Assembly (NCBI GenBank): GCA_017408185.1
Contig: JAFQVE010000090.1
Coordinates: 1-6,684, forward strand
Origin: Oscillospiraceae bacterium
Lineage (GTDB): Bacteria > Bacillota_A > Clostridia > Oscillospirales > JAAYXM01
DNA: 6,684 bases
Direction of reading: 5' to 3'
Shown here: positions 1 to 5,576 of the stretch, piece by piece
Position numbering within the stretch: position 1 is the first letter of the stretch
Layout: each line of letters starts with the position of its first letter
The notes under the pieces: generated by a model
Seen by the model: only the letters and a program-made list of their open reading frames with translations
Database searches by the model: none
What the model was told of the DNA's origin: nothing
Position numbers and translations under genes: made by a program

Positions 1-1
1 C

Positions 2-874
2 ATCACGGACCACCGCATAAGCGAAGTGCATTTTCACGACTTTACGCAGCTGTGGTATACCGTTTCCGGTTCGTATGTTCACACCATAAACGGTCACCGC
101 ACTGCTCAAAGCGCCGGTTCTCTTGCGATAGTTTATCCCTTTTCCGTTCATCAGATAAATTCCGTAAGCTCTGACCTTGAAAACACAAAGGTTATTTCCG
201 TTTCCTTTAAAAACGATGTTTTTGAGAAAAATCTCCTTCCGTTCTTCACGCCGTATTACGATTGCGCGCTCTTTGACAAAATGCATTTAAGCCCGTTTAT
301 CAATTTTATCGGAAGCGACAAAGAACGGCTTGATGAGCTTTTTTTCGAGCTTCTTTACAAGCCCAAGAATGATTTTGAAGCATTTTCACAGCGTTTCTTT
401 GCCAACATCGGAAATATTCTCGATTTGTGCATCAGAAAAATCAATATGCCGTACAGCGGACAGAATTTATCTTCTTTGCAGGAGCGGTCATTACATATAG
501 GAAAAGCCATATCTTACATAACGAACAACTGCTTTGACAAGATAACGATTCCGGACGCCGCAAGATATGCCACAATGTCAAGAAGCATGTTTCTGGACTC
601 TTTCCGGGAATTGAGCGGAACAACCTGCCACGAGTATCTTACCTCCGTCCGGCTACGCAGGGTTGTCGGCAAGCTTCCGTATGAAAATAAAGCGATTTAT
701 GAGCTGGCAGACGAATGCGGTTTTTCAAGCAGCTCACATTTTCACAAGGTATGTATGGACACCTTCGGACTTTCGCCAAAAGAGCTGAAGCTATATATTA
801 ACGCCTACGACCAACAAACTTTAGAGCTCAGGAAAAAGCGGAAGGATGACTTAAGACTACTGGGATTATTATAA
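2..874 (+). CDS. AraC-family transcriptional regulator, 5'-truncated by window edge
   Basis: DNA-binding regulator with an N-terminal cupin-like sensor domain and a C-terminal AraC/XylS double helix-turn-helix. The frame is open to the window edge: eight codons (ITDHRISE) precede the GTG at 26, and the cupin begins mid-strand (FHDFTQLWYTVSG), so the true start lies upstream and GTG 26 is probably an internal valine. Counting from GTG 26 as residue 1, the cupin part spans about 1-60 (TINGH, then a YPFSVHQI strand). HTH1 is at about 173-198 (ITIPDAARYATMSRSMF) and HTH2 at about 222-254, with the family signature ADECGFSSSSHFHK and the closing FGLSPKEL. The C-terminus is complete, with a basic tail of about 28 residues. 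Ligand and targets cannot be read from the sequence; many such cupin-AraC proteins respond to sugars, but that is family knowledge only. A terminator and a new promoter separate it from serC, so it is not obviously a serine regulator. Confidence 0.93.
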   Translation: MTDHRISEVHFHDFTQLWYTVSGSYVHTINGHRTAQSAGSLAIVYPFSVHQINSVSSDLENTKVISVSFKNDVFEKNLLPFFTPYYDCALFDKMHLSPFINFIGSDKERLDELFFELLYKPKNDFEAFSQRFFANIGNILDLCIRKINMPYSGQNLSSLQERSLHIGKAISYITNNCFDKITIPDAARYATMSRSMFLDSFRELSGTTCHEYLTSVRLRRVVGKLPYENKAIYELADECGFSSSSHFHKVCMDTFGLSPKELKLYINAYDQQTLELRKKRKDDLRLLGLL

Positions 875-893
875 AAAACATACAAAAAAGACA

Positions 894-927
894 AACTGCG
901 GCAATATAAATTTGTCGCAGTTGTTTT
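894..927 (+). terminator. Rho-independent terminator after the AraC-type gene
   Basis: An 11-bp stem pairs AACTGCGGCAA (894-904) with TTGTCGCAGTT (912-922), with one G-U pair and a 7-nt AT-rich loop. GTTTTA and further T-rich sequence follow. It lies 19 nt past the regulator stop (872-874) and just before the serC promoter. The T-tract is modest. The A-rich left flank (874-890) would give a U-rich tail on the opposite strand, so it might also work in reverse. Confidence 0.75.
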
Positions 928-976
928 ATCCTTTAAATTCAATGTTATTTTTTTCACATTTTTACCCTGTTTTTAT

Positions 977-1005
977 TTGACAAGAGCGCGATGTAGTTAT
1001 ATAAT
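977..1005 (+). promoter_or_regulatory. Sigma-A promoter of the serCA operon
   Basis: TTGACA (977-982) and TATAAT (1000-1005) are both exact consensus and separated by exactly 17 bp. Transcription would start near 1011-1013, leaving a leader of about 45 nt that is too short for a T-box or known riboswitch. Two more TATAAT hexamers follow at 1005-1010 and 1015-1020, but at non-ideal spacing from the -35. The strength of the promoter fits a housekeeping biosynthetic operon. Confidence 0.88.
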
Positions 1006-1056
1006 ATAATGTATTATAATATTTTTTCAGCAAATTTTTTATCGGAGGTTTTTCAT

Positions 1057-2139
1057 ATGTTTGAAAATCGTGTCTACAATTTTTCCGCAGGTCCTTCCAT
1101 GCTTCCCGAGCAGGTTCTTTGCCGCGCTCGCGATGAGATGTTGAATTACAACGGCTCCGGTATGTCAGTTATGGAGATGAGCCACCGCGCAAAGGTCTAT
1201 GATGAAATCATCAAGGCTTGCGAAGCAAAGCTCCGCTCTCTTCTCGGCATTCCGGCAAACTACAAGGTTCTCTTCCTTCAGGGCGGTGCTTCTCTCCAGT
1301 TCGCATCCATCCCGATGAACCTTATGAAAACAAAGGCAGATTACATCATCACCGGTCAGTTCTCCGGAAATGCAGCAAAGGAAGGCAAGAAGTACGGTAT
1401 CGCAAATGTTGTAGCCGACTTAAAGCCTGAAACCTTCCGCCGCATTCCGAAGCAGGAGGAGCTTTCCCTCTCTCCGGATGCAGACTATGTACATATCTGC
1501 GTAAACAACACAATCTACGGCACACACTGGAACTATCTCCTTGACACAGGCAATGTTCCGCTCGTTGCCGATATGTCCTCCTGCATCCTTTCAGAGGAAA
1601 TTGACGTTACAAAATACGGCGTTATCTATGCCGGTGCACAGAAGAATATGGCTCCTGCAGGTCTCACCGTTGTTATCGTCCGCGAGGATCTTTTAGGCAA
1701 CGCACGCCCCGACACTCCGACCGTTATGGACTGGGCTGTTATGGCAGAAAAAGAGTCTATGTACAACACTCCGAGCACATATCCGATTTACGTTTGCGGT
1801 CTTGTCCTTGACTGGATCGAGTCAATCGGCGGCATCGCTGAGCTTGAGAAAATCAACCGTGCAAAGGCAGCGTTACTCTATGACTTCCTTGATGAAAGCA
1901 AAATGTTCATCCCGCACGCAGAAAAGGATTCCCGCTCTCTCATGAACGTAACCTTCAGAACAGGTGATGAGGAGCTTGATGCAAAGTTTGTAAAGGAAGC
2001 TTCGGCTGTCGGTCTTCTCACTCTTAAGGGACATCGCTCCGTCGGCGGTATGCGCGCATCCATCTACAACGCAATGCCTGTTGAGGGCGTAGAAAAGCTT
2101 GTTGCATTCATGCGTGACTTTGAAGTTAAGAACAAATAG
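1057..2139 (+). CDS. serC: Phosphoserine aminotransferase (EC 2.6.1.52)
   Basis: PLP enzyme of fold type I (aminotransferase class V) that converts 3-phosphohydroxypyruvate and glutamate to O-phosphoserine and 2-oxoglutarate in the cytosol. The product is 360 aa, close to the usual 360-362. ATG 1057 was chosen because GGAGG (1044-1048) lies 8 nt upstream; the in-frame ATG at 1009 falls at or before the expected transcript start. Visible motifs: YNFSAGPSMLP (7-17), SGMSVMEMSHRA (34-45), FLQGGAS (73-79), ADMSS with the PLP-pyridine Asp172, the Schiff-base lysine K196 in GAQKN, and the phosphate-binding KGHRSVGG (324-331). Phe102 stands where E. coli SerC has the PLP-stacking Trp102, a conservative aromatic swap. 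The gene ends in TAG, which is part of the serA ribosome site, so the two genes form one operon. Confidence 0.97.
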   Translation: MFENRVYNFSAGPSMLPEQVLCRARDEMLNYNGSGMSVMEMSHRAKVYDEIIKACEAKLRSLLGIPANYKVLFLQGGASLQFASIPMNLMKTKADYIITGQFSGNAAKEGKKYGIANVVADLKPETFRRIPKQEELSLSPDADYVHICVNNTIYGTHWNYLLDTGNVPLVADMSSCILSEEIDVTKYGVIYAGAQKNMAPAGLTVVIVREDLLGNARPDTPTVMDWAVMAEKESMYNTPSTYPIYVCGLVLDWIESIGGIAELEKINRAKAALLYDFLDESKMFIPHAEKDSRSLMNVTFRTGDEELDAKFVKEASAVGLLTLKGHRSVGGMRASIYNAMPVEGVEKLVAFMRDFEVKNK

Positions 2140-2143
2140 GAGG
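2137..2143 (+). promoter_or_regulatory. serA ribosome-binding site overlapping the serC stop
   Basis: TAGGAGG: the serC stop codon TAG supplies the first bases of the GGAGG core (2139-2143), 9 nt before ATG 2153. This fixes the serA start at 2153, not at the in-frame ATG inside serC at 2099, and implies translational coupling. Confidence 0.85.
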
Positions 2144-2152
2144 TTTTCCTTT

Positions 2153-3319
2153 ATGTATAATGTAAAATTAATGAATAAAATCTCAAGCAACGGACTGAGC
2201 CGTCTTCCGGCAGATGTTTTCACCTGCGGTGCAGATGTTGAAAACCCGGCAGCTATGCTTGTCCGCTCTGCTGATCTTCACAACGAAGAATTTAACCCCG
2301 AGCTTCTGTGCATTGCACGTGCAGGTGCGGGCGTCAACAATATCCCGCTTGACCGCGCAGCTGAGGAAGGCATCGTTGTTTTCAACACTCCGGGTGCTAA
2401 CGCAAACGCCGTTAAGGAGCTTGTTCTCACCGGTCTTTTCCTCGCATCCCGTAAAATTGCAGAGGGAATTGAATGGGCAAAAACTCTTGCCGACAAGGGC
2501 GATGAGGTAGGAAAGCTCGTTGAAAAGGGCAAAGGGCAGTTTGTCGGTCCGGAAATCGAGGGCAAAACGCTCGGCGTTATCGGTCTCGGCGCAATCGGCG
2601 TTCTTGTTGCAAACGCAGCAGAGCGTCTCGGTATGACGGTTCTCGGCTATGACCCGTATCTCTCCGTCAATGCTGCATGGAGCGTTTCCCGTTCCATCAA
2701 GCACTGCACAGACATCAACGAAATTTACGAAAAGAGCGACTATATCACAATCCACGTTCCGGCAACTCCGGAAACAACGGGTATGATAAACGAAAAGACG
2801 ATCTCCGTTATGAAGGACGGTGTCCGCATTCTCAACTTTGCACGCGGCACGCTCGTAAATTCCGACGATATTCTTGTTGCGCTCGAGAGCGGCAAGGTTG
2901 CAAAATACGTAACCGACTTCCCGGAAGCTAAGCTTATCGGCAAGGAAAACGTCGTTGCTCTTCCGCATCTCGGCGCATCAACTCCGGAAAGCGAAGAAAA
3001 CTGCGCTGTTATGGCAGTTGACGAGCTTAAAAACTACATCCTCAAGGGTAACATCAAAAACTCCGTCAACTTCCCGACTGTATGTATGCCGATGAGCGGA
3101 AAAAGCCGCGTCTGCGTTCTTCATAAGAACGTGCCGAACACGGCAAACAGCATCACATCCGCTGTTTCCGACGCAGGTCACAACATCGCAAGTATGCAGA
3201 ACGCCTCGAAGAAGGACTGGGCATACACCGTGCTTGACCTTGACGACGATGCAGATGATGCTCTCCTTGAGAAAATCTCCGCACTGGACAACATCGTCCG
3301 CGCAAGAATTATAAAGTAA
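2153..3319 (+). CDS. serA: D-3-phosphoglycerate dehydrogenase (EC 1.1.1.95), short ACT-containing form
   Basis: NAD-dependent first enzyme of serine synthesis: 3-phosphoglycerate to 3-phosphohydroxypyruvate. The product is 388 aa. Order of parts: N-terminal substrate-binding half with RAGAGVNNI (56-64); Rossmann fold with GLGAIG (144-149) and the NAD-ribose Asp167 in GYDPY; catalytic Arg231 in NFARGTLV; Glu258 as the probable acid partner (in TDFPEAK); and His272 in LPHLGAST. A C-terminal ACT domain, the usual site of serine feedback, runs from about 317 to 388 (GKSRVCVLHKNVPNT, then AGHNIASMQN). It lacks the extra ASB domain of long (~525 aa) SerA proteins. The last codons (ARIIK, stop) are duplicated downstream at 5121-5139. 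GC is clearly higher than in the next gene: 36 of 60 bases in 2581-2640 against 17 of 60 in 3901-3960. Confidence 0.96.
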   Translation: MYNVKLMNKISSNGLSRLPADVFTCGADVENPAAMLVRSADLHNEEFNPELLCIARAGAGVNNIPLDRAAEEGIVVFNTPGANANAVKELVLTGLFLASRKIAEGIEWAKTLADKGDEVGKLVEKGKGQFVGPEIEGKTLGVIGLGAIGVLVANAAERLGMTVLGYDPYLSVNAAWSVSRSIKHCTDINEIYEKSDYITIHVPATPETTGMINEKTISVMKDGVRILNFARGTLVNSDDILVALESGKVAKYVTDFPEAKLIGKENVVALPHLGASTPESEENCAVMAVDELKNYILKGNIKNSVNFPTVCMPMSGKSRVCVLHKNVPNTANSITSAVSDAGHNIASMQNASKKDWAYTVLDLDDDADDALLEKISALDNIVRARIIK

Positions 3320-3333
3320 AAATAGATTTATAA
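3299..3333 (+). repeat. 35-bp direct repeat, left copy, spanning the serA 3' end
   Basis: It covers the last codons and stop of serA plus 14 bp beyond the stop. It matches 5121-5155 at 33 of 35 positions; the differences are T3310/C5132 and G3325/A5147. The first difference is a silent ATT/ATC isoleucine change in the serA frame. Homology stops abruptly on both sides. The placement resembles an attachment-type junction at a gene 3' end. Confidence 0.9.
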
Positions 3334-3335
3334 CG

Positions 3336-3355
3336 GGGCTGTAGCAAAACAGCCC
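3336..3355 (+). terminator. GC-rich stem-loop after serA, possibly a terminator missing its T-tract
   Basis: A perfect 7-bp stem, GGGCTGT (3336-3342) with ACAGCCC (3349-3355), has a 6-nt loop AGCAAA, 16 nt past the serA stop. It has the size and place of an intrinsic terminator, but the next bases (AGACCGCATAAAG) are not T-rich. The nearest T-run is at 3382-3388. The repeat unit starting at 3361 may have separated the stem from its tail, which is an inference. Confidence 0.4.
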
Positions 3356-3360
3356 AGACC

Positions 3361-3482
3361 GCATAAAGTGTAAAAGTGATATTTTTTTGCAGATAACATC
3401 GAAAAAATATATGGTTTGAAGTTTGAAAGTAAATTGAAAATTCGGCAGAAGCCGAATTTGAGGATTTAGTTACACTTTATGC
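3361..3482. repeat. 122-bp palindromic repeat unit with 13-bp terminal inverted repeats (MITE-like)
   Basis: GCATAAAGTGTAA at 3361-3373 is the exact reverse complement of TTACACTTTATGC at 3470-3482. Two nested hairpins lie inside: ATATTTTTT (3379-3387) with AAAAAATAT (3402-3410), and a perfect 9-bp stem AAATTCGGC (3438-3446) with GCCGAATTT (3451-3459) on a 4-nt AGAA loop. There is no coding potential and no clear target-site duplication in the flanks. The architecture fits a non-autonomous miniature element or a REP/ERIC-like intergenic repeat, and a structured RNA is also possible. Confidence 0.6.
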
Positions 3483-3484
3483 TA

Positions 3485-3540
3485 TGAACAAATCGGACCT
3501 CTCAACGTACTTATGTACTACTTCGGGTCCGATTTGCTCA
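3485..3540. repeat. Long hairpin with 15-bp arms
   Basis: TGAACAAATCGGACC (3485-3499) pairs with GGTCCGATTTGCTCA (3526-3540), 14 of 15 positions. An apical mini-stem, GTAC-TTAT-GTAC (3507-3518), sits across an asymmetric internal loop. It begins two bases after the 122-bp unit ends, so the two may belong to one composite repeat. No T-tract follows, so terminator function is unlikely. Confidence 0.6.
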
Positions 3541-3566
3541 TTCTGCACTATTTTTCTAAAGTCCCA

Positions 3567-3604
3567 AAGGGATTGTAGAAAAATGCATTTCGCTACAATC
3601 CCTT
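3567..3604 (+). terminator. 12-bp stem-loop before the ATPase gene, possible terminator
   Basis: AAGGGATTGTAG (3567-3578) pairs perfectly with CTACAATCCCTT (3593-3604). The 14-nt loop overlaps the palindrome AAATGCATTT (3581-3590). ACTGTTTTGATT follows, giving a weak T-run. It could end read-through from serCA or simply be another arm of the repeat cluster. Its left arm overlaps a competing stem described in the findings. Confidence 0.45.
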
Positions 3605-3643
3605 ACTGTTTTGATTACAGGTGCAATTAATAATCCAAAACAC

Positions 3644-3672
3644 TTGCCTTTTAGTGCAAGTTATAGTATAAT
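3644..3672 (+). promoter_or_regulatory. Putative sigma-A promoter of the ATPase gene
   Basis: TTGCCT (3644-3649, 4 of 6 matches to TTGACA) and TATAAT (3667-3672, exact) are spaced 17 bp apart. Start of transcription is expected near 3679, about 50 nt before the gene. The -10 lies inside the left arm of the inverted repeat 3665-3696. Confidence 0.6.
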
Positions 3673-3696
3673 AACTACAAAATTAGTTATTATACT
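3665..3696. promoter_or_regulatory. 13-bp perfect inverted repeat over the -10 box, operator-like
   Basis: AGTATAATAACTA (3665-3677) and TAGTTATTATACT (3684-3696) are exact reverse complements separated by CAAAAT. Overlap with the -10 and predicted start site is typical of a repressor operator. An AT-rich RNA hairpin in the 5' leader is the alternative, though only part of it would be transcribed. No candidate regulator is encoded next to it. Confidence 0.55.
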
Positions 3697-3731
3697 GATT
3701 TAAAATCATTTTACTCTCCGGAGGTATTCCT

Positions 3732-5093
3732 ATGGAACGAAATGCAACTCAAAAATTGCTCGATTGGAATAACAATAAACGCAAAAAGCCTTTGATTGTA
3801 TGGGGAGCCAGACAGGTTGGCAAAACATATCTTATCAAAGATATCTTCGCAGAAACTTTTTATAAAGATAATTACATTTATATTGATTGCAAAATAGAAG
3901 ATGAAATTCGTGATTTCTGTGAAAATACTGCTAATGCCGCAAAAATTATTGAATATATCTCTTTGTTTAAAGGTAAAAAAATAACCGAGGAGACATTATT
4001 GATATTTGACGAAGTGCAGGAATGTCCCAATATAATATCCTCGCTTAAATATTTTTGTCAGGATTTCAGAGAAATACCCGTTATTGCCTCGGGTTCAATG
4101 GTTCGTATTAAAATTCAGAGGGAAACTCATAAAAGAGGCGCAGGCAACAACGATAAGTTTCTTTTCCCTGTTGGTAAAATAAATCAGATTACCGTTTATC
4201 CAATGACCTTTGATGAATTTTTGATGAACAGTAATAAAGTGCTGTACGATGCAATAAAAAAGGCATATGAGAACAAAAAGCCTCTTGATTCTAAAATTCA
4301 CGAGCTGGCAATAGAACAAGTATATAAATATTTGCTCATAGGCGGTATGCCGGAAGCTGTGGAAGCTTATATTGATGATAATGATCTTTTTGAATCAAGT
4401 GAAATACTGAAGGTGCTTTATGACAACTATCTTTCTGATATGGATTTATATCAGGCAAGCCGTGAAGCAGTTCTTCGTTCACGCACACTGTTTTCAAACA
4501 TTTACAAACAGCTTAATAGGGAGTCTAAAAACTTTTCACCCGGACTTATCGAAGAAAAAAGCAAAACAAGAGATTTTGCCACTTCAATTCAGTGGCTTAC
4601 GATGGCACATATCGTTAACCAATCATTCCAGTTAAAAGAGCATATCACCTCTCCTCTTATGGCAGATAACGAAAGCAATTTCCGTTTATTCTTAGGTGAC
4701 ATAGGAATGTTCTCATATCAAAGCGGAATCAATGCGGCTTCGTTTATATCCAACAATGCAGATAATACATTATCCGGGATTTTCTTTGAAAATTTTGTAG
4801 CAAACGAGCTTGTAGCCAAAGGCCATAAGCTGTTTTATTGGAAAGGAAAGTCTTCTTCAGAGCTTGAATTCATAGTTGAATCCAATAATAAATTATATCC
4901 CATAGATGTAAAAAAGGGTAAGGGGACATTAAATTCTCTCGAAAAGTTTGCAAATCATAATAAATTTGAGTATGCAATAAAAGTTTCCAGGAATAACTAC
5001 GGATATAACTCTGAACAAAAGCTCTTAACCGTACCATTTTATGTCTTTCCGTTTGTTGCAAAAGACCTTGCAGACGGCACTATGAAAATTTAA
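3732..5093 (+). CDS. AAA_14 / DUF4143 family ATP-binding protein
   Basis: P-loop ATPase of the AAA_14 plus DUF4143 architecture, abundant and multi-copy in gut anaerobes and of unknown physiological role. The product is 453 aa, and the start at ATG 3732 is set by GGAGG (3720-3724) 7 nt upstream. Walker A is GARQVGKT (25-32), Walker B LLIFDEVQ (89-96, Asp93/Glu94), and a sensor-type ASGS occurs at 119-122. The YPMTFDEF (156-163) and IGGMPEAV (203-210) motifs are typical of the family. The DUF4143 C-terminus has LGDIGMFSY (321-329) and a PD-(D/E)XK-like nuclease fold signature: ENF...NEL (353-360), ELEFIV (377-382) and the DVK core IDVKKGK (391-397). The reading frame is intact. It is clearly more AT-rich than serC/serA and sits between the direct repeats, which suggests acquisition. 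No terminator is seen after the stop. Family assignment is firm; any defence or transport role would be speculation. Confidence 0.93.
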   Translation: MERNATQKLLDWNNNKRKKPLIVWGARQVGKTYLIKDIFAETFYKDNYIYIDCKIEDEIRDFCENTANAAKIIEYISLFKGKKITEETLLIFDEVQECPNIISSLKYFCQDFREIPVIASGSMVRIKIQRETHKRGAGNNDKFLFPVGKINQITVYPMTFDEFLMNSNKVLYDAIKKAYENKKPLDSKIHELAIEQVYKYLLIGGMPEAVEAYIDDNDLFESSEILKVLYDNYLSDMDLYQASREAVLRSRTLFSNIYKQLNRESKNFSPGLIEEKSKTRDFATSIQWLTMAHIVNQSFQLKEHITSPLMADNESNFRLFLGDIGMFSYQSGINAASFISNNADNTLSGIFFENFVANELVAKGHKLFYWKGKSSSELEFIVESNNKLYPIDVKKGKGTLNSLEKFANHNKFEYAIKVSRNNYGYNSEQKLLTVPFYVFPFVAKDLADGTMKI

Positions 5094-5120
5094 GCTCTTT
5101 TCACTTTCCTCTATACACTG

Positions 5121-5155
5121 CGCGCAAGAATCATAAAGTAAAAATAAATTTATAA
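5121..5155 (+). repeat. 35-bp direct repeat, right copy: relic of a serA 3' end
   Basis: It matches 3299-3333 at 33 of 35 bases. In the serA frame it still reads ARIIK followed by TAA (5123-5140 region), with one silent change, but nothing upstream (5094-5120) resembles serA. It begins 27 nt after the ATPase stop and ends at the base before the DUF4143 remnant starts. A displaced gene end of this kind is what insertion at a gene 3' terminus leaves behind. Confidence 0.88.
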
Positions 5156-5482
5156 AGCTCCGGTATGCTTATGGAAAATATCGTAGCACAGATGCTGACC
5201 GCCGCAGGTCATAAACTATATTTCTACTCCAAATCTTCAAGAGAAAAAGCCGAAGACCGAATGGAAATAGATTTCCTGATTGCAAAAAGCAAAATTACAA
5301 ATAAACACAACATTTCGCCCATCGAAGTTAAATCGGGTGATAGATACACGCTGTCCTCTATCAAAAAATTTATGAACAAATATAAAGAGCAAACTAACAT
5401 TCCATACGTTCTTCATACCAAAGATTTAAAAGAGGAAAATGGTATCACTTATTTGCCATTGTATATGACAATGTTACTGTAA
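5156..5482 (+). pseudogene. C-terminal remnant of a second DUF4143 ATPase
   Basis: About 108 codons homologous to the end of DUF4143 ATPases, starting at SSGMLMENIVAQML and ending with the family-typical ITYLPLYMTMLL. It corresponds to residue ~348 onward of the neighbouring 453-aa ATPase (LSGIFFENFVANEL there) but is clearly a different family member. The whole N-terminal P-loop domain is missing, and the frame is closed by TAA at 5153-5155, inside the direct repeat. The PD-(D/E)XK-like core is retained: Glu in MENIV, MEIDFLI, and IEVKSG. ATG codons at 5165 and 5171 have no Shine-Dalgarno sequence (upstream is AAAGCTCCGGT), so translation is doubtful. A stand-alone nuclease-like small protein cannot be excluded. 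No internal stop has accumulated, suggesting a recent truncation. Confidence 0.8.
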
Positions 5483-5523
5483 GCCTCTTTAATATCCTAC
5501 GCTGTAGGATTTTAAAGAGGCTT
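5481..5523 (+). terminator. Long stem-loop at the end of the DUF4143 remnant
   Basis: The outer 12-bp stem pairs AAGCCTCTTTAA (5481-5492) with TTAAAGAGGCTT (5512-5523). After a single T-T mismatch, an inner 7-bp stem pairs ATCCTAC (5494-5500) with GTAGGAT (5504-5510) around GCT. The left arm overlaps the TAA stop (5480-5482). The T-tract is short (CTTTAG), so efficiency is uncertain. It lies in the convergent gap between the remnant and the minus-strand creatininase gene and could serve both. Confidence 0.65.
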
Positions 5524-5576
5524 TAGCCCCAAAACCCGCTTTTATTGGTAATGCTTCCACTACTCAGTTTTCTTTG

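Noticed and set aside
1009..1056. An upstream in-frame ATG for serC giving a 16-residue extension
   Set aside because: It lies at or before the predicted transcript start of the TTGACA/TATAAT promoter and has no ribosome site, while ATG 1057 has GGAGG at 8 nt and gives the normal SerC N-terminus.
1006..1056. T-box or riboswitch leader controlling serCA
   Set aside because: The predicted leader is only about 45 nt, with no terminator stem and no T-box core; there is no room for a known aptamer.
2099..2152. An 18-residue N-terminal extension of SerA starting inside serC
   Set aside because: ATG 2153 has the GGAGG site overlapping the serC stop. The extension overlaps serC in another frame and matches nothing in SerA proteins.
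2183..2968. A 261-codon open frame on the minus strand opposite serA
   Set aside because: It lies wholly within serA, has a cysteine-rich unordered composition with no recognisable domain and no ribosome site; it is a by-product of serA codon usage.
3361..3604. CRISPR array
   Set aside because: The repeats are inverted pairs of different sequences, not identical direct repeats with regular spacers, and no cas gene is nearby.
3334..5120. Insertion sequence or integrative element with its own recombinase
   Set aside because: The only protein is an AAA_14/DUF4143 ATPase. It has no DDE transposase, serine or tyrosine recombinase motif, so calling it an autonomous mobile element is not supported despite the flanking repeats.
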